A stretch of DNA of 64,000 bases from Spartinivicinus marinus. Lineage in GTDB: Bacteria > Pseudomonadota > Gammaproteobacteria > Pseudomonadales > Zooshikellaceae. Location of the stretch: contig NZ_JAPJZK010000001.1 in the NCBI RefSeq assembly GCF_026309355.1, positions 5,848,501-5,912,500 of the forward strand. The letters run 5' to 3'. Below are positions 8,396 through 17,696 of the stretch, piece by piece (within the stretch, counting starts at the first letter, position 1; each line of letters opens with the position of its first letter). The notes beneath the pieces are model-generated. The model was given only the letters and a program-made list of their open reading frames with translations, did not search any database and was not told where the DNA came from. Made by a program: the position numbers and the translations under genes.

Positions 8396-10803
8396 AGGGT
8401 TTTACTCCAATGCACCGTCAAGACTGAGTTCATCCATGGAAGTTTAACCGTATTAAATGACCAAGGGAGATGTTGTAATAATACATCTTGATTTTCTCTA
8501 GGCACAGTTAACACCCAACCCGACTCAATAGAGGTTAATACCCCAGGCCGACGAATAAACAACTGTTGCAAACTAGTAATGGTTGCCTGATTAAAGTGTT
8601 GCCAATGAGCTATCACTGCTTGTTGTAAATGAACCAGTTCAGCTTCGGCCTGTTCGGGTAGTTCAAGCATATCTATAGTTTCCTCAACCCCAAGCCCACA
8701 CAAGATTTGGTGTAGAGGGTTAGTGAACCCATTAGCATCAGGATTCAGGTTAAGCCTATTGAGTAAATTAACTCCCAGGCATGCCGTATACTCTTCATTA
8801 TCATTAATAAAAAACTGAGCATTCTTCAACCAACCTAGTTTGTTAAAAAGTGAGGAAAACCACGGGGTTAATAACACGACGCCAGCATTTTCAATTTGAT
8901 ATTCACTAATCATTGGATGAGACTGATCCGCACTAATATTGGCCTGTAACTCGCCTGTGATAGATCGATGGAGATCTTTTAACATCTGTAACCCAGGGTT
9001 TGATGGCTTTTGACTAGAAAAAGATTGTTTACTTGCCTGCTTGAATACTTGATAGGGTTGATTAGTTAACTTACCTGTTGTATTTAGCTTATTACTGAGC
9101 TGATTAGAAATATTAACGATTGCTGTATTGTTATCTGGATTCTGTTCTGATTGTTTATCTGTACGCTCTACAGTCTGTTGATTATTTTTACTATCGGTGG
9201 TGTTCGCAATATAATACTCATTATTATTTTGATCACTTACTTTTATCATTAACTGTAAGTGTTGGAGCCATTGAGGTGGCAAGGGATAACCAAACAGTCT
9301 TTCGAAACGGTATAAAAATGCTTTATATAGGTCTACTATGTTAGTTTCTTGTATATTTGAACTACCCACATCAGCCATAGAAACCTGTATATATTGATCA
9401 AAGCTATTGATTAGTTGATCAAACTGTTTCTGGTAATTGTCAATATCCATTGAAGCAGTTTGAGGATGTGGACTTTGTGGTTGCTCGATGTCGTTAAAAC
9501 CGGGGGAATCACTTGAATGAATCACTACTTGTTGTTTTAATTCTTTTAGCCGGTTATTGAGATTCAGTATTCCATTTTTTAAAGCATCAGCATTAATAAC
9601 ATTCTTATCTTTAACCAGCCAATTCAACGTTTGTCGTAGCTTTGGCCATTGTATTGGTGCTATTTTGCTAAGAGCTTCGTTGTAGTTACTACTAGTAAAG
9701 CGATTAATTAACTCACAAAGTTCATCTTGTACTAAATTAAAAGTTTTCGCCTTATCTGATCTAAAGTCACCCTTTTCAAGCCCTGTTATTATCTTATTTA
9801 TAAAGCATGTCACTTCATCAAGTTGTTTTATCAACTTATTGTAAACAGTATTTGTGAATGGTTGGTAAACCCTATTGTTATTGGTTGAGTCTACATTGTT
9901 AATAATTTTCTGCTTGGCCGGTTTGTAATTAATTGCTTGAGAGTCTGCGGGCTTAATAAGTAACCTGTTACTATCGTTTTGAACAGTTGTTATCAGGCTA
10001 CCCAGCTTCTCGTTGTAAGCTTTCCTTAACCATTTGATAAATTCATTATTGCCGTTTTTAAAATTTACACTGGTAACTGGTTTGCCCTTGTCTCCCTTAG
10101 CAGATAATTTTTTTGTGGCTGATTCTTGGGTTTTATCTATAACAGGTTGATTATATAAACTGATTATATAGCTTTCAGACCACTCCTGTAACAGTTTGTT
10201 TACAGAATCTGGAAGTATTTGGTGATAGTTTTGTTGCCAGTTCAACTTAATTAATGCTAGAAAATCATCGGCATTTAATCTCATTTTAACTTCACTAGTT
10301 TTAGCAACAAACTCACCGACAATAGCATCTACTTCTTCAGTCATACTTCTACTAATAACACTATGAAGCAGAGAGCGAAGCTTTTTCAATAGTGGTTTAG
10401 GCAAAGTGGAAGACAGCGTAATAGGGCTTTTCTGATTTTTAACTGGATAGCCACGCTTATCAATAATTTGTCTACCATTATTAGATAACTTCTCATGGTT
10501 ATTGACTTTATAAGCCTTACCTTCTTTTATTTCACTATCTAATTTTTCAAAGAATTGCTTAAATGCATTTGACAATGCTGTTTCTAATGAGCTTTTTAAC
10601 GTAGCAATATTGAGTTCACCCAAGTTAATGGTTAATTCTTTAATTTCAATAGTCTGATCAGATATTTTAGGCAGATATTGTTTATCGTATGCTTGGCAAA
10701 TCATCCTCTCCAAATTTTTCTTATTTAATAAAAAACTAAGTTTGGTAAGGTTTCCAGGACTATTTGAATCAATTGAAAATTTGCATTGTTTTATTACTGA
10801 CAT
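8392..10803 (-). CDS. eCIS tape-measure protein (Afp14-like, CIS_TMP family)
   Basis: 803 aa. The N-terminus has the CIS tape-measure pattern: a short strand, a helix NKKNLERMICQAYDKQYLP, then an IEIKELTINLGELN strand, as in proteins annotated CIS_TMP. The middle is long, Asn/Gln/Lys-rich and low in recognisable domains, as expected for a length-setting protein. The C-terminal third returns to a conserved fold (VLLTPWFSSLFNKLGWL; WVLTVPRENQDVLLQHLPWS). It sits 38 bases after gp25, where Afp11, Afp12 and the fibre Afp13 normally intervene. Assignment rests on N- and C-terminal patterns plus position. Confidence 0.8.
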   Translation of the reverse strand: MSVIKQCKFSIDSNSPGNLTKLSFLLNKKNLERMICQAYDKQYLPKISDQTIEIKELTINLGELNIATLKSSLETALSNAFKQFFEKLDSEIKEGKAYKVNNHEKLSNNGRQIIDKRGYPVKNQKSPITLSSTLPKPLLKKLRSLLHSVISRSMTEEVDAIVGEFVAKTSEVKMRLNADDFLALIKLNWQQNYHQILPDSVNKLLQEWSESYIISLYNQPVIDKTQESATKKLSAKGDKGKPVTSVNFKNGNNEFIKWLRKAYNEKLGSLITTVQNDSNRLLIKPADSQAINYKPAKQKIINNVDSTNNNRVYQPFTNTVYNKLIKQLDEVTCFINKIITGLEKGDFRSDKAKTFNLVQDELCELINRFTSSNYNEALSKIAPIQWPKLRQTLNWLVKDKNVINADALKNGILNLNNRLKELKQQVVIHSSDSPGFNDIEQPQSPHPQTASMDIDNYQKQFDQLINSFDQYIQVSMADVGSSNIQETNIVDLYKAFLYRFERLFGYPLPPQWLQHLQLMIKVSDQNNNEYYIANTTDSKNNQQTVERTDKQSEQNPDNNTAIVNISNQLSNKLNTTGKLTNQPYQVFKQASKQSFSSQKPSNPGLQMLKDLHRSITGELQANISADQSHPMISEYQIENAGVVLLTPWFSSLFNKLGWLKNAQFFINDNEEYTACLGVNLLNRLNLNPDANGFTNPLHQILCGLGVEETIDMLELPEQAEAELVHLQQAVIAHWQHFNQATITSLQQLFIRRPGVLTSIESGWVLTVPRENQDVLLQHLPWSFNTVKLPWMNSVLTVHWSKTL

Positions 10804-10841
10804 ATAAACTATCCACCAACTTTTATTATAATATTAACCGC

Positions 10842-11294
10842 TTAAATTGATATTGCAGGCTGAAGTGCCTCATTTAAGTAGTATGGAAATACCTGGTTAT
10901 AGCGGCTGTTGGTTTGAATAATTTGATACGCCACATTAATCTGTAATTTACCTATTATGGCATCTTCAATTGATAAAATAGTATCTTCTACGATTATTCT
11001 TGACTCATAGTATAACAGAGAGTCTGCTACGGTTCTTTCAATGGCATTCAAGGTAGACCGATTAAGCTTTTCAAATACATACTGGCTTAAATCACAACCA
11101 AAATCAGGACGAGTAATAAAGGTACCCGGTTGGGTATTAATTATTGTGTAAATTGACTCCGCTATTTTTTCTTCCCCAGACATAGTTGCTAAAGCAACTT
11201 CTTGCTCACCTGTTTTATAGCTACTGGACTGTAACTGAAATAACGGCGGCATTGACCAGCCGGAACCGAGAAAGCTTTCTAAATGATTTATCAT
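10842..11294 (-). CDS. gp25-like baseplate protein (Afp9-like)
   Basis: 150 aa, the usual size of gp25/GPW proteins, which form part of the baseplate wedge around the spike. The conserved core is visible: EEKIAESIYTIINTQPGTFITRPDFGC with the arginine/PDFG signature, and YFVFEKLN-type text (SQYVFEKLN) just after it. It is 35 bases downstream of the VgrG-like gene. It is the only wedge-associated protein I can recognise in this cluster. Confidence 0.88.
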   Translation of the reverse strand: MINHLESFLGSGWSMPPLFQLQSSSYKTGEQEVALATMSGEEKIAESIYTIINTQPGTFITRPDFGCDLSQYVFEKLNRSTLNAIERTVADSLLYYESRIIVEDTILSIEDAIIGKLQINVAYQIIQTNSRYNQVFPYYLNEALQPAISI

Positions 11295-11329
11295 AATAAT
11301 TTTTAAAGTAATGTTATTTGGGATTTTAC

Positions 11330-13039
11330 TTAGTTGATATTAACAGTCTGTCCTTTTACATTAGTAACAACACTTTGGTCACCGATTTCAGTTGGATTAC
11401 CTTTGGCTTTGAGATTAGCTTTAGACTCTATAGCTACATTACTATCTGCATTAACAGTAATATTTTGTTTTGCTTTCATAGCAATATTAGCATCGGCATC
11501 TAATGTGATTTTTTTATCTGTTGTGACAGCAATGCCCTGTGGGTTTAATTTTAATGCTTGATTTTTATTAGTTGCGATAGATAACTCACCAGTGGGTGTA
11601 CCTAACAGTCCCCGTTGTATTTGCATTTGTTGATATTGCTTACTGACATCCTCTGGTTTTGCCCCTTGCTGGTCTGCTAAAAGCCCACCTAAAACCACTG
11701 GTTGCTTTGGGTCTTGGTTTAAAAACCCTACCAATACCTCGTCATCAACCTCCGGTCGTACAATAAATCCGTGGTTTTTTCCTGCTTCGGGATGACATAA
11801 GCGTGCAGTAATAATTTGTTCATTATTGGGTACCCCCATGGCAGGCAGTGCCACTTTAACGTCGAGACCAATTATTGCCTTCACAATACCCAGTTGTAAA
11901 CCAGGTACTTGCCCTGTACGGTTGTTGTATTGTTCTTTATTATTTGTTGTTTGCCACATAGGATTGGGTAAGCCAATTTGCAACTGGGTTGCCCAACCCT
12001 GTTGGTCTACTCGATGGGTGACCCCTGTTACCCAATGTGTCCCATTAAATACCTTTGAAAACCCATCCAACTCAATACTATCTTGTAGTTTAATAGCACT
12101 AGTGCCTTTAAGGGTTATAGAACCTGTAATTAGTTTTAATGCATGTTGTGTTGCAATAGCATTGGCCCACACTTGAGGCTCGCCTAATTCGGCAAAGGTT
12201 GTTCCCAGGGACTGGTGTATACTATAGCCCAACTCAGTGGCTATTTGACTTAAGGGAGACTGCTGTGCAGTTAACTTAATATCTTGGGCAAGAGAGGGCG
12301 GTGTTAATAATGGCGCTTGATTCGCTCGTTGTTTACTGCCATCAAGCGCCTGGGTTTGAAACTGACCTGCTCCCCATTCGGGGTTATAAGTTAAATCAAA
12401 AGCAACAATCGAGCTTATCCCAAGTTTTAGTTTTCCAGCCTCATTAGCCGCAGGTGCTGGCCATTTTAATTTACTAATCGTTAATTCATTATTATCAGAC
12501 CAAAGTGCTAACCCGGTTGCTCCACAGCGTTCTAATAAAAACTGCCAATCATCGGTATGGTAGTGTATTAGTTGTTGATGCTTAAAAACGTCTGCACTAG
12601 TTGCATTTACTTTAACTGTAAGCCCTTTCGATTGATAGTCAGCCAGTAATTGATTAAAAACATCAAGGTCTGTGAGTTGATGGTATGTTGCAATACGGTC
12701 ATGATGGCACATTAAAAAAGCAAGGTCTTTGACGATTATATAATGAGCGCCGCCTTCTTCATCGCTTTTAAAACGGTACTTAACAATGTTACCCTTGAAT
12801 AGTATCGCACCCGCCTTACCATCATTCATTTCCTTAATTTCTAATGTTTTACCCGCCTTGAATTCATCTTGATCTAATGTATTATATTGGTAACTGCTAA
12901 AATCAATATTTTTAAATAATAGTTCTGCTCTGGCTATTTTATTCACCGATTTACAGACTTCAAACTGTACCAATGAAAAATTACTGGCTGTCTGTTTACC
13001 ATCTACAAATACTGTAAAGTAAGTGATTGACGAACTCAT
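11330..13039 (-). CDS. VgrG-like spike protein (Afp8-like, gp27/gp5 fusion)
   Basis: 569 aa. Residues 1-350 follow the gp27-like hub: ITYFTVFVDGKQTASNF at the start, then LFKGNIVKYRF and the receptor-like barrel QLLADYQSKGLTV. Residues about 370-450 are the gp5 OB fold with GFIVRPEVDDEVLVGFL and QPVVLGG, characteristic of VgrG. The C-terminus is a beta-helix of short repeats (ITLDADANIAMKAKQNITV...). It should be the trimeric central spike, tipped by the PAAR protein. No fused effector is present. Confidence 0.9.
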   Translation of the reverse strand: MSSSITYFTVFVDGKQTASNFSLVQFEVCKSVNKIARAELLFKNIDFSSYQYNTLDQDEFKAGKTLEIKEMNDGKAGAILFKGNIVKYRFKSDEEGGAHYIIVKDLAFLMCHHDRIATYHQLTDLDVFNQLLADYQSKGLTVKVNATSADVFKHQQLIHYHTDDWQFLLERCGATGLALWSDNNELTISKLKWPAPAANEAGKLKLGISSIVAFDLTYNPEWGAGQFQTQALDGSKQRANQAPLLTPPSLAQDIKLTAQQSPLSQIATELGYSIHQSLGTTFAELGEPQVWANAIATQHALKLITGSITLKGTSAIKLQDSIELDGFSKVFNGTHWVTGVTHRVDQQGWATQLQIGLPNPMWQTTNNKEQYNNRTGQVPGLQLGIVKAIIGLDVKVALPAMGVPNNEQIITARLCHPEAGKNHGFIVRPEVDDEVLVGFLNQDPKQPVVLGGLLADQQGAKPEDVSKQYQQMQIQRGLLGTPTGELSIATNKNQALKLNPQGIAVTTDKKITLDADANIAMKAKQNITVNADSNVAIESKANLKAKGNPTEIGDQSVVTNVKGQTVNIN

Positions 13040-13047
13040 AGTACCCT

Positions 13048-13716
13048 CTAGTCCACAACTGATAAGGGTGGAATGACAATTCGACTACCTGTAGTCAGAT
13101 TGGTCGCATTATTTAGTTTATTGACTTTAGCCAGTTGCATATAAAACCGAGTACTTCCATAATATTTTTTGGCTATCATAGGTAAATTTTCTTTTGATGC
13201 AACGACATGAAGGTGAGTTAGATCAGGGGAACTTTTCTTATCCTGAGCACTTCGTTTTGCCTCCGATAAATCTTCTGTAAAACTACAATCAATGTTTGCT
13301 GCGATAGGAACCCCTTTTGTATCAAAAGCGGTATAATCAATAGAAGCATTATCCAATCGACAAAAGAACTCCTTTATGTCTCCCCAACTTATATTTAAAA
13401 AAGGAGGTTGATGTATTTTCCCAACCATACTTTGAGTTATATTTATAAAACTATCTACTTGCTTTGCAATTGGTTCATCTTCTTTAGTTCCTGTACCATC
13501 AAGCTTTAATTGTAAACTCAACTGTCTATTTCTACCATGTAGAAATCTCATCTGACTGCCTGAACTACCAATTGCATTATCAACTGTATAATTATTTTTT
13601 ATCGAAAAGATAAATTTAATGGGGTTAATTTTTAACTCAAAACTTCTAAGTCCTTTTTTCCTATCAATATCCTCAAACGCTTCAATAGTCAGCTTTTCTG
13701 TGCGATTCTCACTCAC
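13048..13716 (-). CDS. LysM-containing baseplate hub protein (Afp7-like)
   Basis: 222 aa. The C-terminal 55 residues form a LysM domain (HLHVVASKENLPMIAKKYY, then LAKVNKLNNATNLTTGSRIVIPP). The N-terminal part resembles the tail-tube adaptor region of Afp7/gp53-type proteins, which join the tube to the spike complex. It lies between an Afp6-like small protein (one base apart) and the spike gene (8 bases), the standard eCIS order. Confidence 0.87.
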   Translation of the reverse strand: MSENRTEKLTIEAFEDIDRKKGLRSFELKINPIKFIFSIKNNYTVDNAIGSSGSQMRFLHGRNRQLSLQLKLDGTGTKEDEPIAKQVDSFINITQSMVGKIHQPPFLNISWGDIKEFFCRLDNASIDYTAFDTKGVPIAANIDCSFTEDLSEAKRSAQDKKSSPDLTHLHVVASKENLPMIAKKYYGSTRFYMQLAKVNKLNNATNLTTGSRIVIPPLSVVD

Positions 13717-13717
13717 T

Positions 13718-13915
13718 TCATGGTTCCTTGAGTCGATTTAGGGCGTCTAAAGCAGCTGAAACACACTTATTAACCAGTAATTTTTCACTAACTTGTTGTT
13801 CAACATTGTCTATATATAATAAGCTATCTTGTTTTCTAGCACTTTGCTTATGACTACTTTCTGAAGTATCATTAACGCTCACATTAATATTCATTTTATT
13901 AATTGATAAAGCCAT
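13718..13915 (-). CDS. Small Afp6-like eCIS protein (DUF5908-type)
   Basis: 65 aa. It starts MALSINKMNINVSV, a beta strand typical of the small Afp6/DUF5908 family, and ends with an amphipathic helix (VNKCVSAALDALNRLKE). The function in eCIS particles is not established. Position between tube Afp5 and LysM Afp7 agrees with the Afp gene order, which is the main support. Confidence 0.65.
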   Translation of the reverse strand: MALSINKMNINVSVNDTSESSHKQSARKQDSLLYIDNVEQQVSEKLLVNKCVSAALDALNRLKEP

Positions 13916-13921
13916 TTCTCA

Positions 13922-14392
13922 CTATACTCCAATAGGCTCTATATCTGCATATGAAAACGTAATCGTTTCCATAACTAAGTTATTACTTTCAGCATCAAAA
14001 TCTGATAATGACCAGTCAATCGACATAGCACCATATACCAGCCAATTTTTTATTGGCAAATAAGTAAAATTGTATGCCGAAATTAAAATATCCATTGACT
14101 TATTTACTTTAGGATCACTCCAATTGATCAATTTTTCAAATTGCAATAATGACAACAGAGCTTGCTCTACTTTAATATCACCATATTTTATTTTTACTGG
14201 AAGGCTAAGCTGTTCTTTTGCATAACCAGCACCTTCTATTTTCTCTGTCTCAATACTGGCTGATAGTCCTGAAACTTTTTTCACAAAAATTGTAGATAAT
14301 GGATCATCCATAAATACAACAGAGAATTTATACTCTGCTGGTATTAACGCTCCAAATATATTTTCCTGAGAAATACCCAAGCTAGTACTCAT
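13922..14392 (-). CDS. Second tube protein (Afp5-like, gp19 family)
   Basis: 156 aa. The gp19 tube fold is suggested by YKFSVVFMDDPLSTIFVKKVSGLSASI near the start and a closing SLSDFDAESNNLVMETITFSYADIEPI. In Afp and PVC this type forms the first tube ring joined to the hub. It is separated from the main tube gene by a 300-base gap occupied by a repeat element, so the operon is physically interrupted here. Confidence 0.85.
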   Translation of the reverse strand: MSTSLGISQENIFGALIPAEYKFSVVFMDDPLSTIFVKKVSGLSASIETEKIEGAGYAKEQLSLPVKIKYGDIKVEQALLSLLQFEKLINWSDPKVNKSMDILISAYNFTYLPIKNWLVYGAMSIDWSLSDFDAESNNLVMETITFSYADIEPIGV

Positions 14393-14465
14393 ACAGTATA
14401 TTTATCTATAAAGTTTATTAAACAGTAATCCTTCGTATCCGATTCAACGCATACGAAGGACTAGT

Positions 14466-14692
14466 TATACTCTTCGCGAATGATTTTTAGGCTTTGTTAC
14501 CTTCTCTCTTGACCACCATGGAAGGTGGAAATGCAGTTAATGCATGGAGCGTTTAACTGTCACCCCAGTCATTTACTCCTGGGGGCAAGTCTGCTACTGT
14601 ATGACTTGCGGTAGCTACTTTAATTTACATAAAAATGCTACTGGAACTCATCACTCGGCGGCCTCCCCTAAAAACCCTTCACTATGGCTATA
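14466..14692. repeat. TATACCC-family element with expanded four-hairpin core, between the two tube genes
   Basis: The ends match the repeat family (TATACTCTTCGCGAATGA... at left, ...AACCCTTCACTATGGCTATA at right, inverse orientation to the 25511 copy). The element is 227 bases instead of about 125. The extra interior (14511-14608) holds four consecutive hairpins: CCACC/GGTGG (14513-14528), CAGTTAA/TTAACTG (14534-14559), CCCCAG/CTGGGG (14563-14584) and CAAGTC/GACTTG (14586-14608). It ends one base before the tube stop codon. It could be a structured RNA, a folded single-stranded DNA element or a processing site in the eCIS mRNA. Confidence 0.75.
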
Positions 14693-15151
14693 TTAATGAT
14701 ATTCTACACTGATTTTTTTACAGATAAGCTCTAAGGTCTCTACTGCTGCATCAGAAGAGTCAGCACTTAAAGACGGTGCTTCCAGCTTGGTTGGTAATGC
14801 ATTATCAGCTGCCCAACTAACCACTGGATTACCTTCACTGTCGACCAAAGAAATCCTAACATCTTTCCTAATTCCTCCGTTAATTGCATTATTATTGACC
14901 CAGTCATACAGCTGACTACCCTTAGTTATTACTCCTTTCTTGAGAGATATTGTTGGTTGGCTAATCTGCCCAGGATAAATCTGAGGTCCAGTGATAAAAC
15001 TCATTCCATGTTTATAGGTAATGGTTTCATACTCAACGCTCATTCCTGATGCTTCGGAAAAATACATTTCATCCATATCAGGTATATCGACAATATACTG
15101 AAAGGCTGGTAATGGGTAACTTTCTTTAACATCTTTGGTTGTGTCTGCCAT
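14693..15151 (-). CDS. Main inner tube protein (Afp1-like, gp19 family)
   Basis: 152 aa, typical for T4 gp19-like tube subunits. Conserved segments: FQYIVDIPDMDEMYFSEASGMSVEYE near the start, YKHGMSF, and the C-terminal ETLELICKKISVEYH. It should stack as hexamers inside the sheath. It lies 55 bases downstream of the single sheath gene. Confidence 0.9.
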   Translation of the reverse strand: MADTTKDVKESYPLPAFQYIVDIPDMDEMYFSEASGMSVEYETITYKHGMSFITGPQIYPGQISQPTISLKKGVITKGSQLYDWVNNNAINGGIRKDVRISLVDSEGNPVVSWAADNALPTKLEAPSLSADSSDAAVETLELICKKISVEYH

Positions 15152-15206
15152 ACTAAATCCCTATTTTATATCTTTCTATAATCACTTGATAAAAATATAT
15201 AATGTA

Positions 15207-16703
15207 TTAACTGGTTTGCATCATTTGTGTAAAAGTAAATTCAATAAACTCTGCAGGTCGGCTAGGGGCCATTTTAACCGTAATTTTCATCATTCCTTCT
15301 AAGATATCATTTCCAGTCATTGTAGACCCTAGCCCTATACTAATTTGATAGGCTTCATCTTGGGTTAATCCTACAAGTGCACCTTGCTTCCACATTTTAT
15401 TTAGCAGTGAATCAATCATCGCCTTGACTTTTAACCAAGTGACTTGATCATTGGGTTCAAATACAAACTGATGAGCTGCTGACCGGCAGGTGTCTTCCAC
15501 AGCTAAAAATAAACGCCTTACGTTGATATAGCGCCAGTCTAAGCTATCTGCATTTAAGGTTCGAGCCCCCCAAACTAATATTCCTTTGCCTGTAAAGCTA
15601 CGAATTACATTAATTGCTTTACCACTATTCGGTGCATTTAATTTTTCTTGAGCACTGTCTGTTACTACTCTTACAGGCTCAGATACATCCAACAATGGAG
15701 TATTTGCTGGGGCTTTCCAAACACCGCGTGAAGCGTCAGTACGTGCATATACACCCACGACTGCTGCTGATGGGGGTAATACAATACGTACCTGTTGACC
15801 AAGACTTTGTCTAATTTTGGCATATTTTGCCGGGTTAGTTGTTTTTAGGCTATCAAGATAAACAGGGTCTGTACTACTAATCAATGTCTCTGTTTCTAAA
15901 TGGCTTGCATGACTATTGTTTTCTACAATAGATAACGTATGAGTATCTGTAACTTCAACTTTTGATTCATCTAGCGCCAAAGGAATATTTGTTTTTAAAA
16001 AGGGATAATAAGCTGTACCATAACTACGATGTTCGTTTTGGCTAATTGCCGCTTCAAAGTTGGTAAAACTAATGCTTCCTGTTGCACTTTCTTCTGGCAT
16101 TGCATCTAATACAGCTAATCGACTTCGTGTACCATTTCGACCAGCAGAATCGTGACCTTCTTGCAATAGTTTCGAGCAGACTCCTTTATAATCATCCCAT
16201 GAACCTGCTGTATCTGTAGCCAAAGGCGCTAATTGTATTGCTTCAGGCGCTAATACCAAAGTCGCTTCTTCAAGCGTATCAAGCTTTTCTAGCACTTTAT
16301 TAAAATGATCTTTGTTTATTACTGCCGTATTTATATCATCCTCTGGTAAGGGTACTTTTTGTTCGTTAATAGATGCAATATAACATTTACCACCACCATT
16401 ACTAAAGTAATGTTCAATGGCATAGTAAAGGAAGAACTTTGGCAGTAGCTGACTATGTTTACTACTATAGTCTTGATTCATTTTAAAACTACTATCATTT
16501 TCTGCATAGGTGCCACTTACTAACAAGGGGCCGCCAAACATCTCTGTAAACTCAGATAAATTATTAACAGCGATTATTTCACCATTATTTTTTTGTGTGT
16601 AGCCTATAAATACTGGCACGGCTGTACTATCAAGCCCAATACTTAACCCAAACGCACTTTTTTCTTTTACATAAACACCCGGTGTTTTATACTGACTCAT
16701 CAA
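15207..16703 (-). CDS. Contractile sheath protein (Afp2-4-like)
   Basis: 498 aa. It begins SQYKTPGVYVKEKSAFG, the usual start of phage-type sheath proteins, and ends with the sheath handshake region (GNDILEGMMKITVKMAPSRPAEFIEFTF). The middle includes KGILVWGARTLN and the C-terminal core RYINVRRLFLAVEDTCR. Afp and PVC encode three sheath paralogues; this cluster has only one. Residues about 120-320 are the variable surface domain. Confidence 0.92.
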   Translation of the reverse strand: MMSQYKTPGVYVKEKSAFGLSIGLDSTAVPVFIGYTQKNNGEIIAVNNLSEFTEMFGGPLLVSGTYAENDSSFKMNQDYSSKHSQLLPKFFLYYAIEHYFSNGGGKCYIASINEQKVPLPEDDINTAVINKDHFNKVLEKLDTLEEATLVLAPEAIQLAPLATDTAGSWDDYKGVCSKLLQEGHDSAGRNGTRSRLAVLDAMPEESATGSISFTNFEAAISQNEHRSYGTAYYPFLKTNIPLALDESKVEVTDTHTLSIVENNSHASHLETETLISSTDPVYLDSLKTTNPAKYAKIRQSLGQQVRIVLPPSAAVVGVYARTDASRGVWKAPANTPLLDVSEPVRVVTDSAQEKLNAPNSGKAINVIRSFTGKGILVWGARTLNADSLDWRYINVRRLFLAVEDTCRSAAHQFVFEPNDQVTWLKVKAMIDSLLNKMWKQGALVGLTQDEAYQISIGLGSTMTGNDILEGMMKITVKMAPSRPAEFIEFTFTQMMQTS

Positions 16704-16734
16704 AATATCCTTTATATTTCTATAAAAATTCTAT

Positions 16735-17289
16735 TTATTTTCTTTCTACACTGATATCTGCACTAACTAGTTTATCTAGTTCAACTGTACTGAGTTGCTC
16801 ATATACAATTAAGGTTGCACGATAAAGAATGGAAGGAATATAGCTTATCCTAAGTGCATTCCAGATATCGTTCTGCCTTGTAAAGTCCATTGTCACCAGA
16901 TCAAGCTCAAGTTTTATTTTATCTAAGCTGCTCTCATCAGATTGAATGATATGATTTTTTTGAAAGCATGTTATTACTAGAGATAGCATTTTTAAAGCTT
17001 GTAAATAATTATCATGCTTTGACAAAACTGCCAGATAAATACGCAAGCGGACATCCCTATATTTTTTTATTAGCTTCGTATCAACCTGCTTATATCGATT
17101 ATTGTTTCTTAATACATTTTCTTCCTCCGTATTAATCAAGCAAACAGTTAATGCATTATTTTCAATTTTAAGTTCATTGTTTTCATTTTTTGGATGGGTA
17201 ACAACTTGTGTAGCAACACCACCTAACTCATCTTTAAGATACTCTGTCAAGACAGAGGTAAACAATTCAACTGACTTTGACAACATCAT
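16735..17289 (-). CDS. Pvc16/Afp16-like tube cap or terminator (DUF4255 type)
   Basis: 184 aa. The DUF4255 pattern is visible: an N-terminal helix (VELFTSVLTEYLKDELGG), NALTVCLINTEEENVLRNN, a strand block RDVRLRIYLAVLSKHDNYLQALKMLSLVI, and a WNALRISYIPSILYRATLI segment. Afp16-type proteins cap the distal end of tube and sheath. Here the gene precedes the sheath instead of following the ATPase, a known arrangement in several eCIS lineages. Confidence 0.8.
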   Translation of the reverse strand: MMLSKSVELFTSVLTEYLKDELGGVATQVVTHPKNENNELKIENNALTVCLINTEEENVLRNNNRYKQVDTKLIKKYRDVRLRIYLAVLSKHDNYLQALKMLSLVITCFQKNHIIQSDESSLDKIKLELDLVTMDFTRQNDIWNALRISYIPSILYRATLIVYEQLSTVELDKLVSADISVERK

Positions 17290-17309
17290 TTATTCCTAGT
17301 GTATTTATG

Positions 17310-17687
17310 CTAACTCGCTAGACGGTCAATACGACTCAATACATCTTTATGATAACTTTTCGCTTCATTACTAATATTATCAATTTTCGATTCCACTACG
17401 CGAAATTGGCTTTGACAGTCGTGTTTTTTCATATAGGTTTCAGCTACCTGGGTTTGGTAATTTAATAATTGTTTGTCAATTTCATGAAGGTGTTTTCCTT
17501 GCTGCTGGATGATTGTTTTGAAGTCATTATGAAGTACTTCCAGTTTATTACTCACTTCCAGTATGCGTGCTTCTGCACCTTGCTGTAATAGCTGTGATTG
17601 GCGGCTTAGACTCCAGCGTATAGTCGCCATGGTAATACCTAGAAAACTGAGTAATAAACCAATGAACTGGATTGTCGTTATTTGCAT
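17310..17687 (-). CDS. Small membrane-anchored coiled-coil protein in the eCIS operon
   Basis: 125 aa. A single N-terminal hydrophobic helix (about residues 6-25, FIGLLLSFLGITMATIRW) is followed by a long charged heptad region to the end (LEVSNKLEVLHNDFKTIIQQQ and so on). I recognise no family. The layout suits a membrane tether or a holin/spanin-like helper for particle release; this is inference from architecture and position only. Confidence 0.6.
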   Translation of the reverse strand: MQITTIQFIGLLLSFLGITMATIRWSLSRQSQLLQQGAEARILEVSNKLEVLHNDFKTIIQQQGKHLHEIDKQLLNYQTQVAETYMKKHDCQSQFRVVESKIDNISNEAKSYHKDVLSRIDRLAS

Positions 17688-17696
17688 AGTTTTGAA

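Noticed and set aside
14596-14620. ops-like GCGGTAGCT on the plus strand in the repeat element
   Set aside because: It lies on the strand opposite to eCIS transcription and lacks the first G of the consensus.
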